Of a DNA stretch of 64,000 nucleotides, positions 43,592-54,829 are shown piece by piece. Positions within the stretch are counted from its first letter, which is position 1. Each line of letters begins with the position of its first letter. The translations under genes were made by a program, and so were the position numbers. Source of the stretch: Karstenula rhodostoma CBS 690.94 (Eukaryota; Ascomycota; Dothideomycetes; Pleosporales; Didymosphaeriaceae); the NCBI GenBank assembly GCA_010093485.1, contig MU001501.1, forward strand, positions 203,052-267,051, in the 5' to 3' direction. The notes below the pieces were generated by a model, which was given only the letters and a program-made list of their open reading frames with translations, was not told where the DNA came from and did no database searches.

Positions 43592-45761
43592 CTCTCCGCA
43601 AGGCTCATGTAGGTATGCTGCGGGCCAAGGGTTCTAGATAGTAGCTCACTTTTACGCTCGAGGGACAAAGAAATACTTGCACAAATACGGTACGTCGCGC
43701 ATACCGCGCATGTGTGGCGCTGGTGTGAGCTTTGCAACCACTGCTTGGATAAGAGTCATACATACATGACTTGGTCGATGTGTAAGGCGTGGTATTGTGC
43801 ATCTGTAAGTGCACTGCATCTCCATAGTGCACAGTCACGCTTCCTAACCCACACGCATGCAACTACTAATCCTCACGCCGCTCCCAGCGCCCCTTAGCCG
43901 TAATTTTCCACCGCACCACCTCAACTCCCTCTTCACACACGGATAGTCATTCCAAGCTGCATTCACCGCATCGCGCGGGCCAAATGGCATGACAGCGGAG
44001 CCAGCATCGAACCCCTTCCAGCCAGATATTGGTGGCGTGAGCCTGACTAAAACAGCCTTGATTCGCCGGCGCGAGGCTACAGTGGGACGCGGGAGCTTGA
44101 CTAACGCATCGGTGACAGCCCCAGCGCGAGGTTTTCCTCTCACGGACCAGCTTGCCTTTAGCACCGTGCAAAGACGTCTTCGGACCAGGATGCTCCTGTT
44201 TACCCGACCCCGGCGCGAGGTCGGAAACGCGAGAGAAACGCGAGGGAAACGCGCGCCGACGTCATGCCGCTCTTGGGCTCGCGGTCTAGGAAGGGAAGAA
44301 ATAAAATATTAAAATCCCCGGGAACTATCGTGGGGGCTAGCTAGGGATCGGGAATCTTGCTGGGCGAGCCTGGTGGTGCTCGATGGAGAGGGTGTGAAAT
44401 CCGGAGTGGCGTCGATCGGTGATCGACACTGGGGTTGGGTCTGTGGTGATAAGGCTGCGCTAGTGCGCTTTGGGGGGTCGTGAGGTGTGACTGACGTGTA
44501 TGCTTTGACGTTTGGCATTTGTAGAGGCAATGATATTGTCACTGTGAAACAAGCGGTAAGTCAACAATATTCTTCGATTGCGCAATTGTGATGGAAGGGA
44601 AAATTGAAGAGAGCCCCGAAAACTTTCGGAGGAGTTTGAGATACGCACGCACAGATGATGCATATGGTATTTTTTTTTCGTTGTAGGTTTGCCTGTTACA
44701 TAAGGCTAAAACGTTCCACAGTTCGGTGCATGCAGATTAGGTCATCATTCACCAGTCATTCGGCATTAACTTGTATACCGACAGTGAAGGGTCCGTTACC
44801 AATCTTCCATCGTGCCTAGGAACTAATAGGTAGCATTAGCTTGATAGCCTGGCACAGAGTCAGTGTCTCCTACTTAGTAAGACTACAATAATCATCATCT
44901 TGTTCGTACGTGTGAGGCATGTCTAAATCTCCGTCATACGCTTCTACACTAGACTTCCTATCAAGTTCATTGACATTTATCACCTTGCTAAATACTCGTT
45001 GGTAAAGACGGAGGAATGATCAAGCTACGTGTTGCTTGTAGACTTTAGATCATGAGTGCTTCGAAACCTCTCGAAGTGTGAAATTCTACCTCAAGAAATT
45101 CACTTTGGCCTACTTGTTACTACTGTTAAGATGTCCTGGCGGGTGCCATCATAGTGCCTTATGTCCAGTGTGCGTGGCACAGTCGACCCACATGTCTATA
45201 TCACAAGGGTACCCAAGAGCTCACGCGGTGTCTCCATCTATGGTAAACTCCCCACGGCCAGTGCTATATGTTGGTGTGGAGGATAGGTAGAATATCAGTG
45301 CCATGAACTAGCTTTCCAATCTCAAGCGCCGTTGAGAGAAACAGATGAAAAACATTCAAATACAAAGCCTTCGATGCCAGGCTATCAGAGATCCAACCGG
45401 GTATCGTATCGTGTAACAACCAAACTTCCTCCCGCTATCCCGTGTGCGCGCACTCTGCGCAGAAAGAAAAACAAACAACATCTCTGATGCTGCAAGACTT
45501 TTAGTAGATGATACACTCACTTACTACACCCCATGTTTCGAAAATGACGAGAATCCAATGCCGAATCGACATGATATCAAATCTTCATGAGACGATACCG
45601 TTTAATGCATCTTGGTACTCGCGTGGTGTCGATTTTGCCTGCAGGGAAACAAAAGTCTTTTCAAGGCAACATAACGTTACCATGTATGGACTGGATCGCA
45701 GTATCAACTCGTGTCCAAAAAAGTGATGTACTACTATGCGGAAAGCATGGGCGAGGAGGGA

Positions 45762-47768
45762 CTACTCTTCAACGTCTGACTCGGTCAAACTGCTATTGTA
45801 CTCGAACAGATAGTCCAATTCGTCTTCGCTGCTCGCATCTTTTGTGCCACTCGGGTCATCCGTATCGCAGGATTCGTTTTGGCTGTCATGCAACGCGCTG
45901 TCGGTGTCGTTGCATGATGTTCCATCAGTTGTGCCCGGCTGCTGCTCATGTCGTTGTGGTTTGTTCTGGGGAATAGCCTTGATGTGGCATACAATTTCAG
46001 GTTGTGCACTCTTGCGCCGGAAGCAAATCCTCTTGATGCTACAACCTTCTCGACCTGCGTCATCACATGCTTTGCTAATGGCTCGGTAGATCAGAAGAGC
46101 GAGAGCTTGGATTTCCCCTAGGTGGCCTAGGTTCTTTGGGTCCGGATGAGCAAATGCGCCTAGCTCACAATGGAAGACAAATGTGAAAGTATCCAGTTTA
46201 TGAAGCTGCGCCAGATATGTCGCAATCGTTTCCATCTTGCTTTGGGCCTTCTTCCAAAGAAAACCAGACTGGAGCGCTTTGGTGACCTCCCAGCAGGGGA
46301 AACCGAGGTGCTCCAAATCGGGGTTGCTCTTGATCAGACGTTGCAGCCACTGGACATTGACGTTCTTCTTTCCCACATCATGCATGTACTCAAGAAGGCC
46401 GTAATGTTTCCGCATGGTATTATGAGGAACCGGCCACAGCGCCTCGGTCATAAGTGAAAAGGTAGTCAAACTGTTCCAGTATCCCAAGAACTCAACGATG
46501 TTCCCTTCGACTCCCTTGATGTACAATTCTGGGTGTCCGCGCTCGTCCACGGTAAGGTCCTTGATACCAACTTGGCCGCGGGAACTCATGATGTAACTGA
46601 ATAACCTTGGCAACTCGGCGCAGTCGCGTATGATCAGAACTTCAACACGGGACCAGTCAACTGAACGGAAGCTCTCCGGGGGAATCCGAGAAAAGTCTAC
46701 GTATTTGAAGGCAAGACAGGCGATGTTCTTCGCAGGTCTTCCAGTGTCACCAAGACTAAGACTCTGGAAAGGGTTCTCGGAGAAGGGCAGCAGGTTACCA
46801 TTGACCTTGTTACCTATGATGACAACATCAGCTTTCCATACACTGTAATCTGCGTATGGTTGAAGAAGTTGTCGAGCCGTCGTCATCGGAGGACCGCGGG
46901 CTGGGCGATTGTGCGATGCTGGACATCCGGTGAACGTTAGCCGGAATGACCATCGGGATTGATTTTGTTCTGTTATGGGTCGGAAGGTTACCCTTCCGCT
47001 CATCAGAATGAGATTATCGATGTATTGGGGAGTATCTCGAGCACTCATACGAGACAGCCAGATGTCCTTCAATGCTTTCCGAAGAACCACACCGAAACTC
47101 GAAAACAGGGCCATGTTGAGACGCATGAAGTTATCGTACGAGAGGAAGGACTTCGGGAAGTGCATCCGGCGTAGATGCAATCCTTCAACGATTTTGATCA
47201 TGATTGCGAAGGAGGCCTGCGCAGACGGGGTGTCTGGAACCTCCAATTCCAAGGACTTGGACCACTGCTTCATCTTTGGGATCGACCCTTTGAGTGTATC
47301 ATCCCGGTTGCGTTCTACTAGGTTTATCTGGCCAAGATCGAAACGTAGGTGCTCATACAAGTGTCAGGTTCCTATAACGTAGAGATACTCGCTCGCTTGA
47401 GTCAGTTGATTTGCCGTGCGTGTATCGCTCTAAACTCATGTTATTGAACTGACTCGAGCGTGCGCGTAAGATGTGGATTATATGCTTGCCTGAGCGATAA
47501 TCTCCATCATGGAAGTCACCACGTCGAGTGGGAGCTTGGCCAGAACGTCTTCATTTGAGCATCTCCTCCGCTTCTCGTTGTTGTACACGTACTCGAGGGC
47601 TCGCTGTTCGTCTGCCGTCAATTTTTCCTGTTACTCGTCAGTAGGTTTTTCTGAGCCATATTATATCCATACCAATATCCCCTCGCTGAATCCATCGAAG
47701 AAAAGCCTCGAAGGGACGAGATATCGAGCCGGGCTCAGAGTTGAGCTTTGCTCTCCAGGCTCCTGCAT
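45762..47768 (-). CDS. F-box-like fungal protein, possibly frame-shifted
   Basis: Proposed exons: 47768-47673, 47627-47490 and 47351-45762; about 607 residues. Exon 1 ends FFDGFSEGIL and joins in phase to EKLTADEQRALEYVYNNEKR; KLPLDVVTSMMEII looks like a short F-box. The long last exon begins HLRFDLGQINLVERN, the sort of block that follows the F-box in fungal F-box/LRR-like proteins, and ends in a very acidic tail (SSEDELDYLFEYNSSLTESD). The join from exon 2 to exon 3 needs a GC-AG intron of 138 nt. Alternatively, an exon within it (FNNMSLERYTHGKST to RNLTLV) runs up to the last exon but in the wrong frame: LYEHLRFDL is read one frame away. That could mean a one-base indel. F-box proteins link substrates to SCF ubiquitin ligases. 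The start could also lie further upstream in the same frame. Confidence 0.6.
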
Positions 47769-48453
47769 CTTTGCTTTGCACGGGGATCCTGCAGCTTCTG
47801 GAGACGGCGTCCGTTGCGCGGGTGATCGGACCTGCTGGTTAAAGGGCTCGAGCGTGGCAGTTGCCTCAGTCGTGCCGTGTGTTGAAAGTCGGAAAGTGCG
47901 GATTAGCGCGTGAATCACGTGATGTTGCGCTCCCCGGGGCCCCAGGGCCCCTTCCATGACCCTGTGCACGTCCTTCACGAAACGGCTACGTTGAAACCGG
48001 GAAATCTTCGCCTTCTCTCCGTTTAGTCTTGCAGAACCCAATAAACAGCAGCTCACCTCATCTTAGCGTAACGTAACCACAAAGTAGTACTGCTTTCTAG
48101 ACAAACATGCATATCGTAGGCAGGACGGACAGGTGGGGTGTTTGAACATGTCATGTGATTATGTTTGCATTTGCATGGCGCTGGGATATTCTAGATACAT
48201 ACGTGCAGCAAGGGGAGGTAGGTAGGTAGACGAGGAGGGGGGTTAAGGACACCGAAGTGTATGTATGTGTGTATGTGTGTGGGGATGGGATATGTATGGT
48301 ATGCAAGGCAAGGCAAGGCAAGGCAACGCCGGCAGTCATCCATGCTGTGCAAGTGAAAAGCAAAGATGGAGCAAAGCAATATAACAAAGCCAGGGGAACG
48401 CAATTAGGTAGCAGGCAGCGCAAGGCTGCAAATGCACATCCAACGCATCATCC
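47769..48453. other. Spacer between F-box-like gene and phosphatase
   Basis: 0.7 kb holding the promoter of the F-box-like gene and the 3' end of the phosphatase. It includes GT/AT-rich simple sequence around 48255-48290 and an AAGGC repeat at 48305-48324. The frame upstream of 47768 stays open to 48056, so the F-box protein could be longer. Confidence 0.5.
48305..48324. repeat. (AAGGC)4 microsatellite
   Basis: Four perfect copies of AAGGC in the 3' flank of the phosphatase gene, next to TATG/TGTG simple sequence. It would be polymorphic between strains. Confidence 0.9.
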
Positions 48454-49899
48454 TCACTCCATCTCCGCATTGGAGAAGAGCTCGGCCTCGAGCTGCGCGC
48501 GCTCGTCCTCGTCCCCGTCCCTATCCCCGCCGTAGCCCGACTTCTGCCGCTTCAAACTGGGGCCGCCCTCGGGCGTAGCGTCGGACCTGCGCCGCGTGAC
48601 GCCCATCGTGTGCGCCTCCTCCTCGTGCTGACTAATCCACCTCTCGCGCCAGCGCTCGCGGACGACGTCGTAGATGAAGGCCAGCTGCGGCTCGCTCTGC
48701 ACCATCATCATGCGCTGTTCCCTCAGGCGACTGACGACGCCGAAGATGGGGTCCTCGGTGTCGGCGACCTCGTCGAGGCTGCCGTCGTCGAGCTCCTGCA
48801 GCAGCCAGTCGAGCGCGATGAAGGTCCCGCTGCGGCCGACGCCGGCGCTGCAGTGCACGATGCGCGGGTTCGTCGCGTTGTCGGCGTTTTTCTCCCTGCT
48901 CAGGGCGATCAGGCGGAGGAGGGCCGCGCGGTCGGCGCCCTCTGGGACGAGGAAGTCGGGCCAGCCGCCGAAGAGGAGGTGCCATACTGTCCGCGAGTCG
49001 CTGCCGTCTTCGGGCGTCATGTGGAGTTCGCGGATCTGGGCGCGGGCTTCGTCGTTTTCTTCGAGGTTTGCGAGGTGCAGCTCGTGGATGAAGGCGTCCT
49101 CGTATTCGTCCTGGGCGTTCAGGGGCAGGGTCGGGGTTTCGAGGGATTGCGGGTAGTATGGGTAGCATTTCTCGCGCGAGGCCTCGTGGGTCTGGGTGAG
49201 CATCACGATGACGGCCGGGGTGGTGGTTTCGTGCCAGATCATGCGCCAGAAGTGCGAGTATGTGTCGAATTTGGGACCCTGATTCGCAGTCAGCTAGGAT
49301 ACCCGTGGCCAACCCGCACACAACGTACCTGCGTTGCGATGTATTTCAGCACCTTGTCCGAAGTGCTCGATCTGAGCTCCACGGGCGAGGCATTGATGTA
49401 GTCGCTGGTCCCGTCTGGGACTTTTAAGCGCACGCGGTTGCTCTGGTAGGGATCGACATTGAGGTATCTATTTCGGTCCTTTACGTCGTCGCCGGCGCAC
49501 CGTGCCCATTGCGAGGGCTGCTGGTCGGGGTCGGTATTCTGGGGTTGCAGGCCTTGCAGCACGCGCTGGCGCTGCTCCCACTCGAGATCAACAAACTTCT
49601 GGTGTACGTCTGCGGCTAGTCAGCAGCCGGGCTTGTGTATAAGCTGGAGGCACAGTGTACCTGCCTGATCTGCTCAAGGTCAAGAAGGCGGGGTAGGGCG
49701 TGGGGTCGTGCTCGAGGGGCTGTAGGCTCTGGGGTGTTTCGCCTGGGTTGGGTATGACGAGGCTCGGGGCGCTGGCCGAGGGCGTGAGGTGGGGTGTGTC
49801 GAGGGAGGAGGTGGCAGCAGAGCGGGTGCTGTCTTTACTACGAGAGCGCTTCGAGGACGAGGGCGAGGGCGGGACGTGCAACGACTGGGGGGATGCCAT
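48454..49899 (-). CDS. Protein tyrosine phosphatase (classical PTP, PTP1-like)
   Basis: Three exons: 49899-49665, 49609-49329 and 49278-48454; 446 residues. Signature motifs: KFVDLEWEQRQRV at the domain start, NRYLNVDPYQSNRVRL and SDYINASPVEL (substrate-recognition loop region), YIATQ/GPKFDTYSHFWRMIWHETT across intron 2, the WPD loop GGWPDF (Asp about 280) and the catalytic HCSAGVGRSGTF (Cys about 315). QRMMMVQSEPQLAFIYDVV supplies the Q-loop. The first 75 residues are Ser/Pro-rich and disordered; the last 60 carry basic KRQK and acidic patches. The enzyme removes phosphate from phosphotyrosine, often on MAP kinases. Intron 1 only works as a GC-AG intron (donor CAG/GCAGGT); the nearby GTACAC donor breaks frame. 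Confidence 0.93.
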
Positions 49900-50624
49900 G
49901 TTCGCGTCTGTCTTGACGCCGCCCGCGAGTCTGGCCTTGCGCCGGAGGGCGCGAAGTTTATGCAGCTTGAAGGGCGTGCGATGGGCGGCGCACGAGTTGT
50001 GGCAACGGAGGCACGACAGAGTTGGAGGGCGGAATTGCGACGGTATTGGGCAGAGGGTGGCGCGAGGCCGGCGCGGTGATAGGCTGGCGGCGGTGTTTGT
50101 AGCAGGCCGTGTGCAGAGCGATGGGCGTGTGTGCTGTCCAGGACAGGCGCGTGGAGTCTTGAATCTCGCAGAGGGATCCGTAATCCGTCACGCCTGTTGT
50201 TCGTGTGATTGGCGTCGTGCGCGCGCTCTTTGCGTGACCTGGACGCCTTTTCCACGCCTTTTCGAGAGGCGACAAGCGTTGGAGACGCTGGGGCTGGGCT
50301 AGATTGTCCGAGGCGCCCGGTCCGCCATCTGGTGGTGGGGAGCGCAACAGAACGCAGCTGTCAAGAGTGCATGCGACAGCGGGTATGCATGCTATCTAAC
50401 TTAAAGGCAATTTTGGCGTGCGAGGGGAGGGCTAGGGCCAGCGCAATGACGGTGGTTCGCAGCCCTTCATGCGTGGCATGCATGGGCACGTCGCCTATCA
50501 ACGCCCCATCTGCCGCCGTGTCGCCAACCCTCCTTCACCGCACTCGCCCCCACCCGTCCAGCGCCACACCAACGTGTTGCCCCTTCACTCTTGACACCCT
50601 GGAAGCGTTGATGTGACAGAAACC
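49900..50624. promoter_or_regulatory. Divergent promoter of phosphatase and small-protein gene
   Basis: 725 bp between the two start codons. It is fairly GC-rich on the phosphatase side and C-rich near the small gene. No specific operator is recognised; a frame at 50209-50616 has no motif. The role is inferred only from gene orientation. Confidence 0.4.
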
Positions 50625-51026
50625 ATGGGTCTGCCGTGGTTCGCCTTGTTCGAAGTCAGTAACCCCCGGCCCGCCCTGTGAAGCTACAACTAACGCCACC
50701 GTGTAGGCCTGGGCAGTTGCGAAAGTACGTCACCCTCACCAAACGCCGCTATTCAATTTCCCACCATGCTGACGGCACCGAACAGCTCATCCGCAGCCCT
50801 ACCTTCAATCGCGGCGTTCAGAAAGTATACCGCAAGATCAACAGGATCCCCGACACCGAGGCCAGGAATGGGCAAGGACGTACGCATTTGCCCGCGCCAG
50901 CATTCAATGGAAATGGTTGCTGATGGCACACAAGGCACCGGCCCCTCCTCTTTCGATCACTTCCGGGATGAGCTGAAAGACCAGTTCCGCGAGCTCACAT
51001 GGCAAAAGCGCCCTCCGAGACAATGA
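50625..51026 (+). CDS. Small conserved-looking fungal protein (77 aa), four exons
   Basis: Exons 50625-50654, 50707-50724, 50786-50879 and 50935-51026, all phase-consistent with GT-AG introns (donors GTCAGT, GTACGT, GTACGC; last branch site GCTGAT). The product begins MGLPWFALFEAWAVAK, then LIRSPTFNRGVQKVYRKINR, and ends SSFDHFRDELKDQFRELTWQ. The hydrophobic N-terminus followed by basic residues suggests a small membrane-attached or mitochondrial protein. The LxRSPTFxRxVxxVxxK pattern resembles small hypothetical proteins annotated in many filamentous ascomycetes, from memory only. Exon 2 is only 18 nt. No function can be assigned. Confidence 0.7.
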
Positions 51027-51905
51027 ATCGGAATGAGCAAAAAAAGAGCGCCTGCTCGAGGGCTGGAACATAAACACCATGCCGTCTGGTGTACGACGGG
51101 CGTCTGGATGACTCGTGGACATGTTCCACGGATGAGACCGAAATCCTGTTGTGAGCATATGCCCCAGCGAACAATCGTTTCCCGGCAGTAGTAGGGGGTT
51201 TCAATAAGTATGCGCAACCAGCCGTGCCGCCGAAATTAGGACCGCCGACCATGTCGAAGTAGCCAAAGAAAAGCTAGTTCATGGATAAGAGCATATTCGT
51301 TCTATACTCCGACGACCACTTTACTTATATTAGGTCAAAATTACTTGTCGATTGATAGTCATGCACTCAACGTTCAATCGCTAGTGAACCACTCTGGAAG
51401 AAAGGATACTTTTCTACTACTATCATCGAAGAGCTAATAGCAGTATCCCGCCGCTTTTGAAGGGGCTTCAAGGGGCGGAGGTCGCTGATCTGATACGACC
51501 CAACTCCCTGATTCCCAGTAAATATACTCTTCAAGGAATCATGCTCCTTCTTTCTCTTACTTGCAAGAGATGCAGTAAGCTGCGGAACCATGGCAAGGTT
51601 GGCGGAAGAGTAGTCTCAGTCTCAAATGGCCATCGCATTGTGTGGGTGATGTACAAGTCAAAGAATGTATTGATTCTACGGATTACCCTTAGTAGTGTGT
51701 ACCATGTAGCATACTGATAGTCGAGTCAGCGTTTCAGCTTGGATGAAAGCTCGTGACATAGCATGGGTTGGATGGTCCGTGCTGGGATAAGATGCACGTC
51801 ACGTCACCATGTTGGCGCACGCTTCGGCACCTTGCACCATGTCCCAATCAACGACAACGACCTTGGTAGCTCGCGGTTCGCCCCGTAGAACTTACCCTCC
51901 ATGCC
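51027..51905. other. Spacer and MON1 promoter
   Basis: 0.9 kb between the small gene and MON1. AT-rich in the middle (51.2-51.7 kb) with short frames on both strands and no motif. The MON1 promoter and leader lie at the right end. Nothing else is seen. Confidence 0.5.
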
Positions 51906-54300
51906 ATGACTGCAGATGCCGATGATATGACCGACACGCCCTCCGCCGAGCCCTCTGCGGCCTCCGGCAGCGCTGAAGCCAACGCACCAAGCTCGCCGGC
52001 GCCGGCGCCCAAGAAGAGCGACCATGTCGAGCAGCAGGACTTTGTCAATCCCACGATTAACATAATAAATACCCTGTCTAGGAAGACGTCCACTTCCGGC
52101 TTGTCGCTCGCATCTGGCCTGTCAAGAGAAGGAACTCCCCCGCCGCTGCCCCCACGCCCAAACCTGAACCTGCTCGACTCTGTTTCGCGCCCTACCACGT
52201 CGCACTCTATAACCCCGAGCAGGCCGCGTCTGGTATCCAAGGCAACAACGCAGGTCTCCTTTGCAGACTCGGCGAACCACAAGAACGATTCGAGAGAACC
52301 CAGCTCGTCGCGTGCACCGAAACCGCGGTCGTTTTTCGGCTTGAACCTTGGCTCGTCGGGGGATACTAGCGATGGAGAGGACAGCGCGAGCATAGCAAGC
52401 ATCGCACCCGCCGCAGAAGTTGGGCTAGATGCAGAGAGCATGCTGGGCGAGGGTATGGGCGTCCACGAGAAGACGCTTCTCGCTTCCCTGGGGCAACACT
52501 CTCAGGACGCGCCGAGCATGTTCGCGTCGGACCCCGACTTCGAAGAAGCCTTCACGAAGGAATTCGACGAGGTTGAGGAAATGGCGCGGGATAGCTCTAA
52601 TGAAGGTCAGCGGCACTCACACCTGTTCTTGCATGCAGCATTCGTGAGCAGGACCCGTGCTGATAGCTATATAGAATCAATCATGAAAGCATGGCGCGCG
52701 AAGCTGAAGCACTTTCTCATTCTGTCCTCTGCAGGGAAACCCATATACAGCCGGCATGGCGATGATCAGCTCATCTCCAATTACATGGGCGTTGTGCAGA
52801 CCCTCATCTCTTTTTACCAATCTACCGACGATACGCTGCGAGGTTTCACTGCCGGCCATGTGCGCTTCGTAGTCATGTCGAAAGGCCCGCTCAATCTCGT
52901 CGCCATCACACGCCTCCCCGAAAGCGATACCCAGCTGCGGGCTCAGCTTGATGCGCTGTACATGCAGATACTCTCGACACTCACACTCCCGTCTATGCAG
53001 CGCATGTTCGCTGCGCGCGCAAACTACGACCTACGGCGGCCACTCCAAGGTACCGAAACTTTACTATCTGCTCTGGCAGATGGCTTTACTCGCGGTTCGC
53101 CATCAACGCTACTCGGCGCCCTTGAATGCCTCAAGCTGCGAAAATCCCACCGACAAACAATCAACAACACCTTGCTAAAGACGCGCTCGCCCAATCTCCT
53201 ATACGGTCTAATCGTCGCTTCAGGGAAACTCGTCTCGGTCGTCCGACCCAAGAAACACTCCCTCCACCCCGGCGATCTCCATCTCATCTTCAACATGCTC
53301 TTCGAAGCCGGCAGCGTAAAAGCAGGCGGCGGCGAGAACTGGATCCCTTTATGTTTACCAGGCTTCAACAACACCGGGTACTTGTACATGTACGTCAGCT
53401 TCTTGAACCTGGAACATCCGAGCGAGCCCATGCAGGAACGGCCGAAGAGCAGCGAGGGCGACCCAGATGAGGTAGCGGTGCTGCTAATTAGTGCGGAGAA
53501 GGAGGGCTTCTTTGAGATGAGGGAGATGCGGGATGAGCTAGTTGAGGTGAGTGCTGTCTTTTCTTCATATTGTTACTGCCGAACGAGGACCGAGTGAATG
53601 CCGCGCGATTTTTCGGGGTGACGCAGGGCTGCTGGGATCAACAGCAAGGACCAGCATCGTGTTGAATGCGACAGCATCGGCCGAGACCGAAACATGAGGC
53701 CGAAGCGTAAAGAAAGAGAGAATAGGGAGGATGTGGAATCGGCATGAAGATATGCTCCGACCCTCCGCCACGGAGCTTCCACGGAAATACCGCATCCTTC
53801 GACGTCGCGCATTTCGGCTTTCGCTCAATCCCTCTCGTCTACATGGATGCAACCCGCTAACCTAATACACGCAGCAACTCCAACGCAACGGCGGCATATC
53901 CGCCATCCGACACGCGGTGCGCCTCGGCCGCCCCCTCGCCACTGACATCGTCCCCGGCACGGTCCTACGCCACTTCCTTTACAAATCCCGTGGCAACGTG
54001 CAGTTCTTCTCCCCGTCCTTCTCCCCGCATTTCTCCACCCCCGTTGACCGCCGCCGCCTACTGAATCTCTACTCCCTGTTGCACAGCCACCTGCACAACA
54101 AGCCCGCGAGTCTGAAGATCCACTATGAGATGAGTGTCAGTGTGATTAGTCTGGCGTGGAGCACGCCGCTGTTTGAGCTGTATGCTGTTGCAGATGGGCG
54201 GACGAGTAGGCAGGCGCTGGCGGTGGCGGCGAATCAGGTGGTGCAGTGGGTGAAGAGGGAGGAGGAGAGAGTGTTTATTATTGGGGGTGCGGTGTTTTAG
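51906..54300 (+). CDS. MON1: MON1 vacuolar fusion protein (Rab7 GEF subunit)
   Basis: Three exons: 51906-52605, 52675-53546 and 53875-54300; 665 residues. Residues 1 to about 225 are disordered and Ser/Pro-rich. The longin region starts KAWRAKLKHFLILSSAGKPI, YSRHGDDQLISNYMGVVQTL, with FVVMSKGPLNLVAITRLPES, LLYGLIVASGKLVSVVRPKK and DLHLIFNML as further MON1 blocks; the last exon adds IRHAVRLGRPLATDIVPGTV and RHFLYKSRGNVQFFSPSF. Intron 1 (52606-52674) could be read through in frame, but removing it gives the expected SSNEESIMKAWR join. Intron 2 is 328 nt, long for this genome. With Ccz1, MON1 activates Ypt7/Rab7 on late endosomes, autophagosomes and the vacuole. Confidence 0.95.
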
Positions 54301-54829
54301 GGGATAGGTGGATAGATACCCGCGAGTTAGTTGAAAGGGAAGAGGATATATAGTGGTTTGGGATTTCGAGCTGCGCCTTCCTAATCCCTTTTTACTCCAA
54401 GCAAAGCAATCGTACCCCAACCGTACCTTCTACCTCCCTCACCCTCGCGCATCTTCACCAGTACTTGTTCCCGTCTGCTCGGTAGCTTCTTGCTATGGAA
54501 AATTGTCACTTGTGCTGATTACCACCATCAGATTCTCAATCCCCTCCTCCCCTGCAGCGCATACACAGTCTGTACTTCCATCATCATTACAGTCGCCTCA
54601 AAAGTTGCAGCTTCCCATCCACGCTCCAAGGATAGCAGTCGCACACGGCCAGTACCTTCCTCCCCACCACACATGGTCGTTGTCATGTTCTCTCCCCTCG
54701 CCCCGCTGCTCTCACTTCCACACCACCACGTCAGCCCCACCGCGACTCGTGCTGGTCGGTATCTCAGCATCTCTTGTGCCCTGTATTACTTCTCCTATCC
54801 GCTGTTGTTCTTCATTACTAGCTTTCGAT
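54301..54829. other. Spacer and promoter of TAP-like peptidase
   Basis: 0.53 kb with a strongly pyrimidine-rich leader (CT tracts) before the peptidase ATG. Frames here have low-complexity Ser/Pro/Thr composition. No other feature is seen. Confidence 0.5.

Larger units (their letters stand above)
41888..45761. other. 3.9 kb spacer with MITE and homopolymer
   Basis: No gene with a recognisable domain is seen between the convergent epimerase and F-box-like genes. The stretch contains a 157 bp TA-flanked inverted-repeat element (43402-43558) and a 23-base A run (43569-43591). The part from about 44.7 to 45.6 kb is relatively AT-rich with many stops in all frames. Both 3' ends of the flanking genes fall here. 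Confidence 0.5.

Noticed and set aside
48610..49401. 263-codon plus-strand frame
   Set aside because: Antisense of the phosphatase; crosses its intron and has only low-complexity Val/Gly/Glu content.
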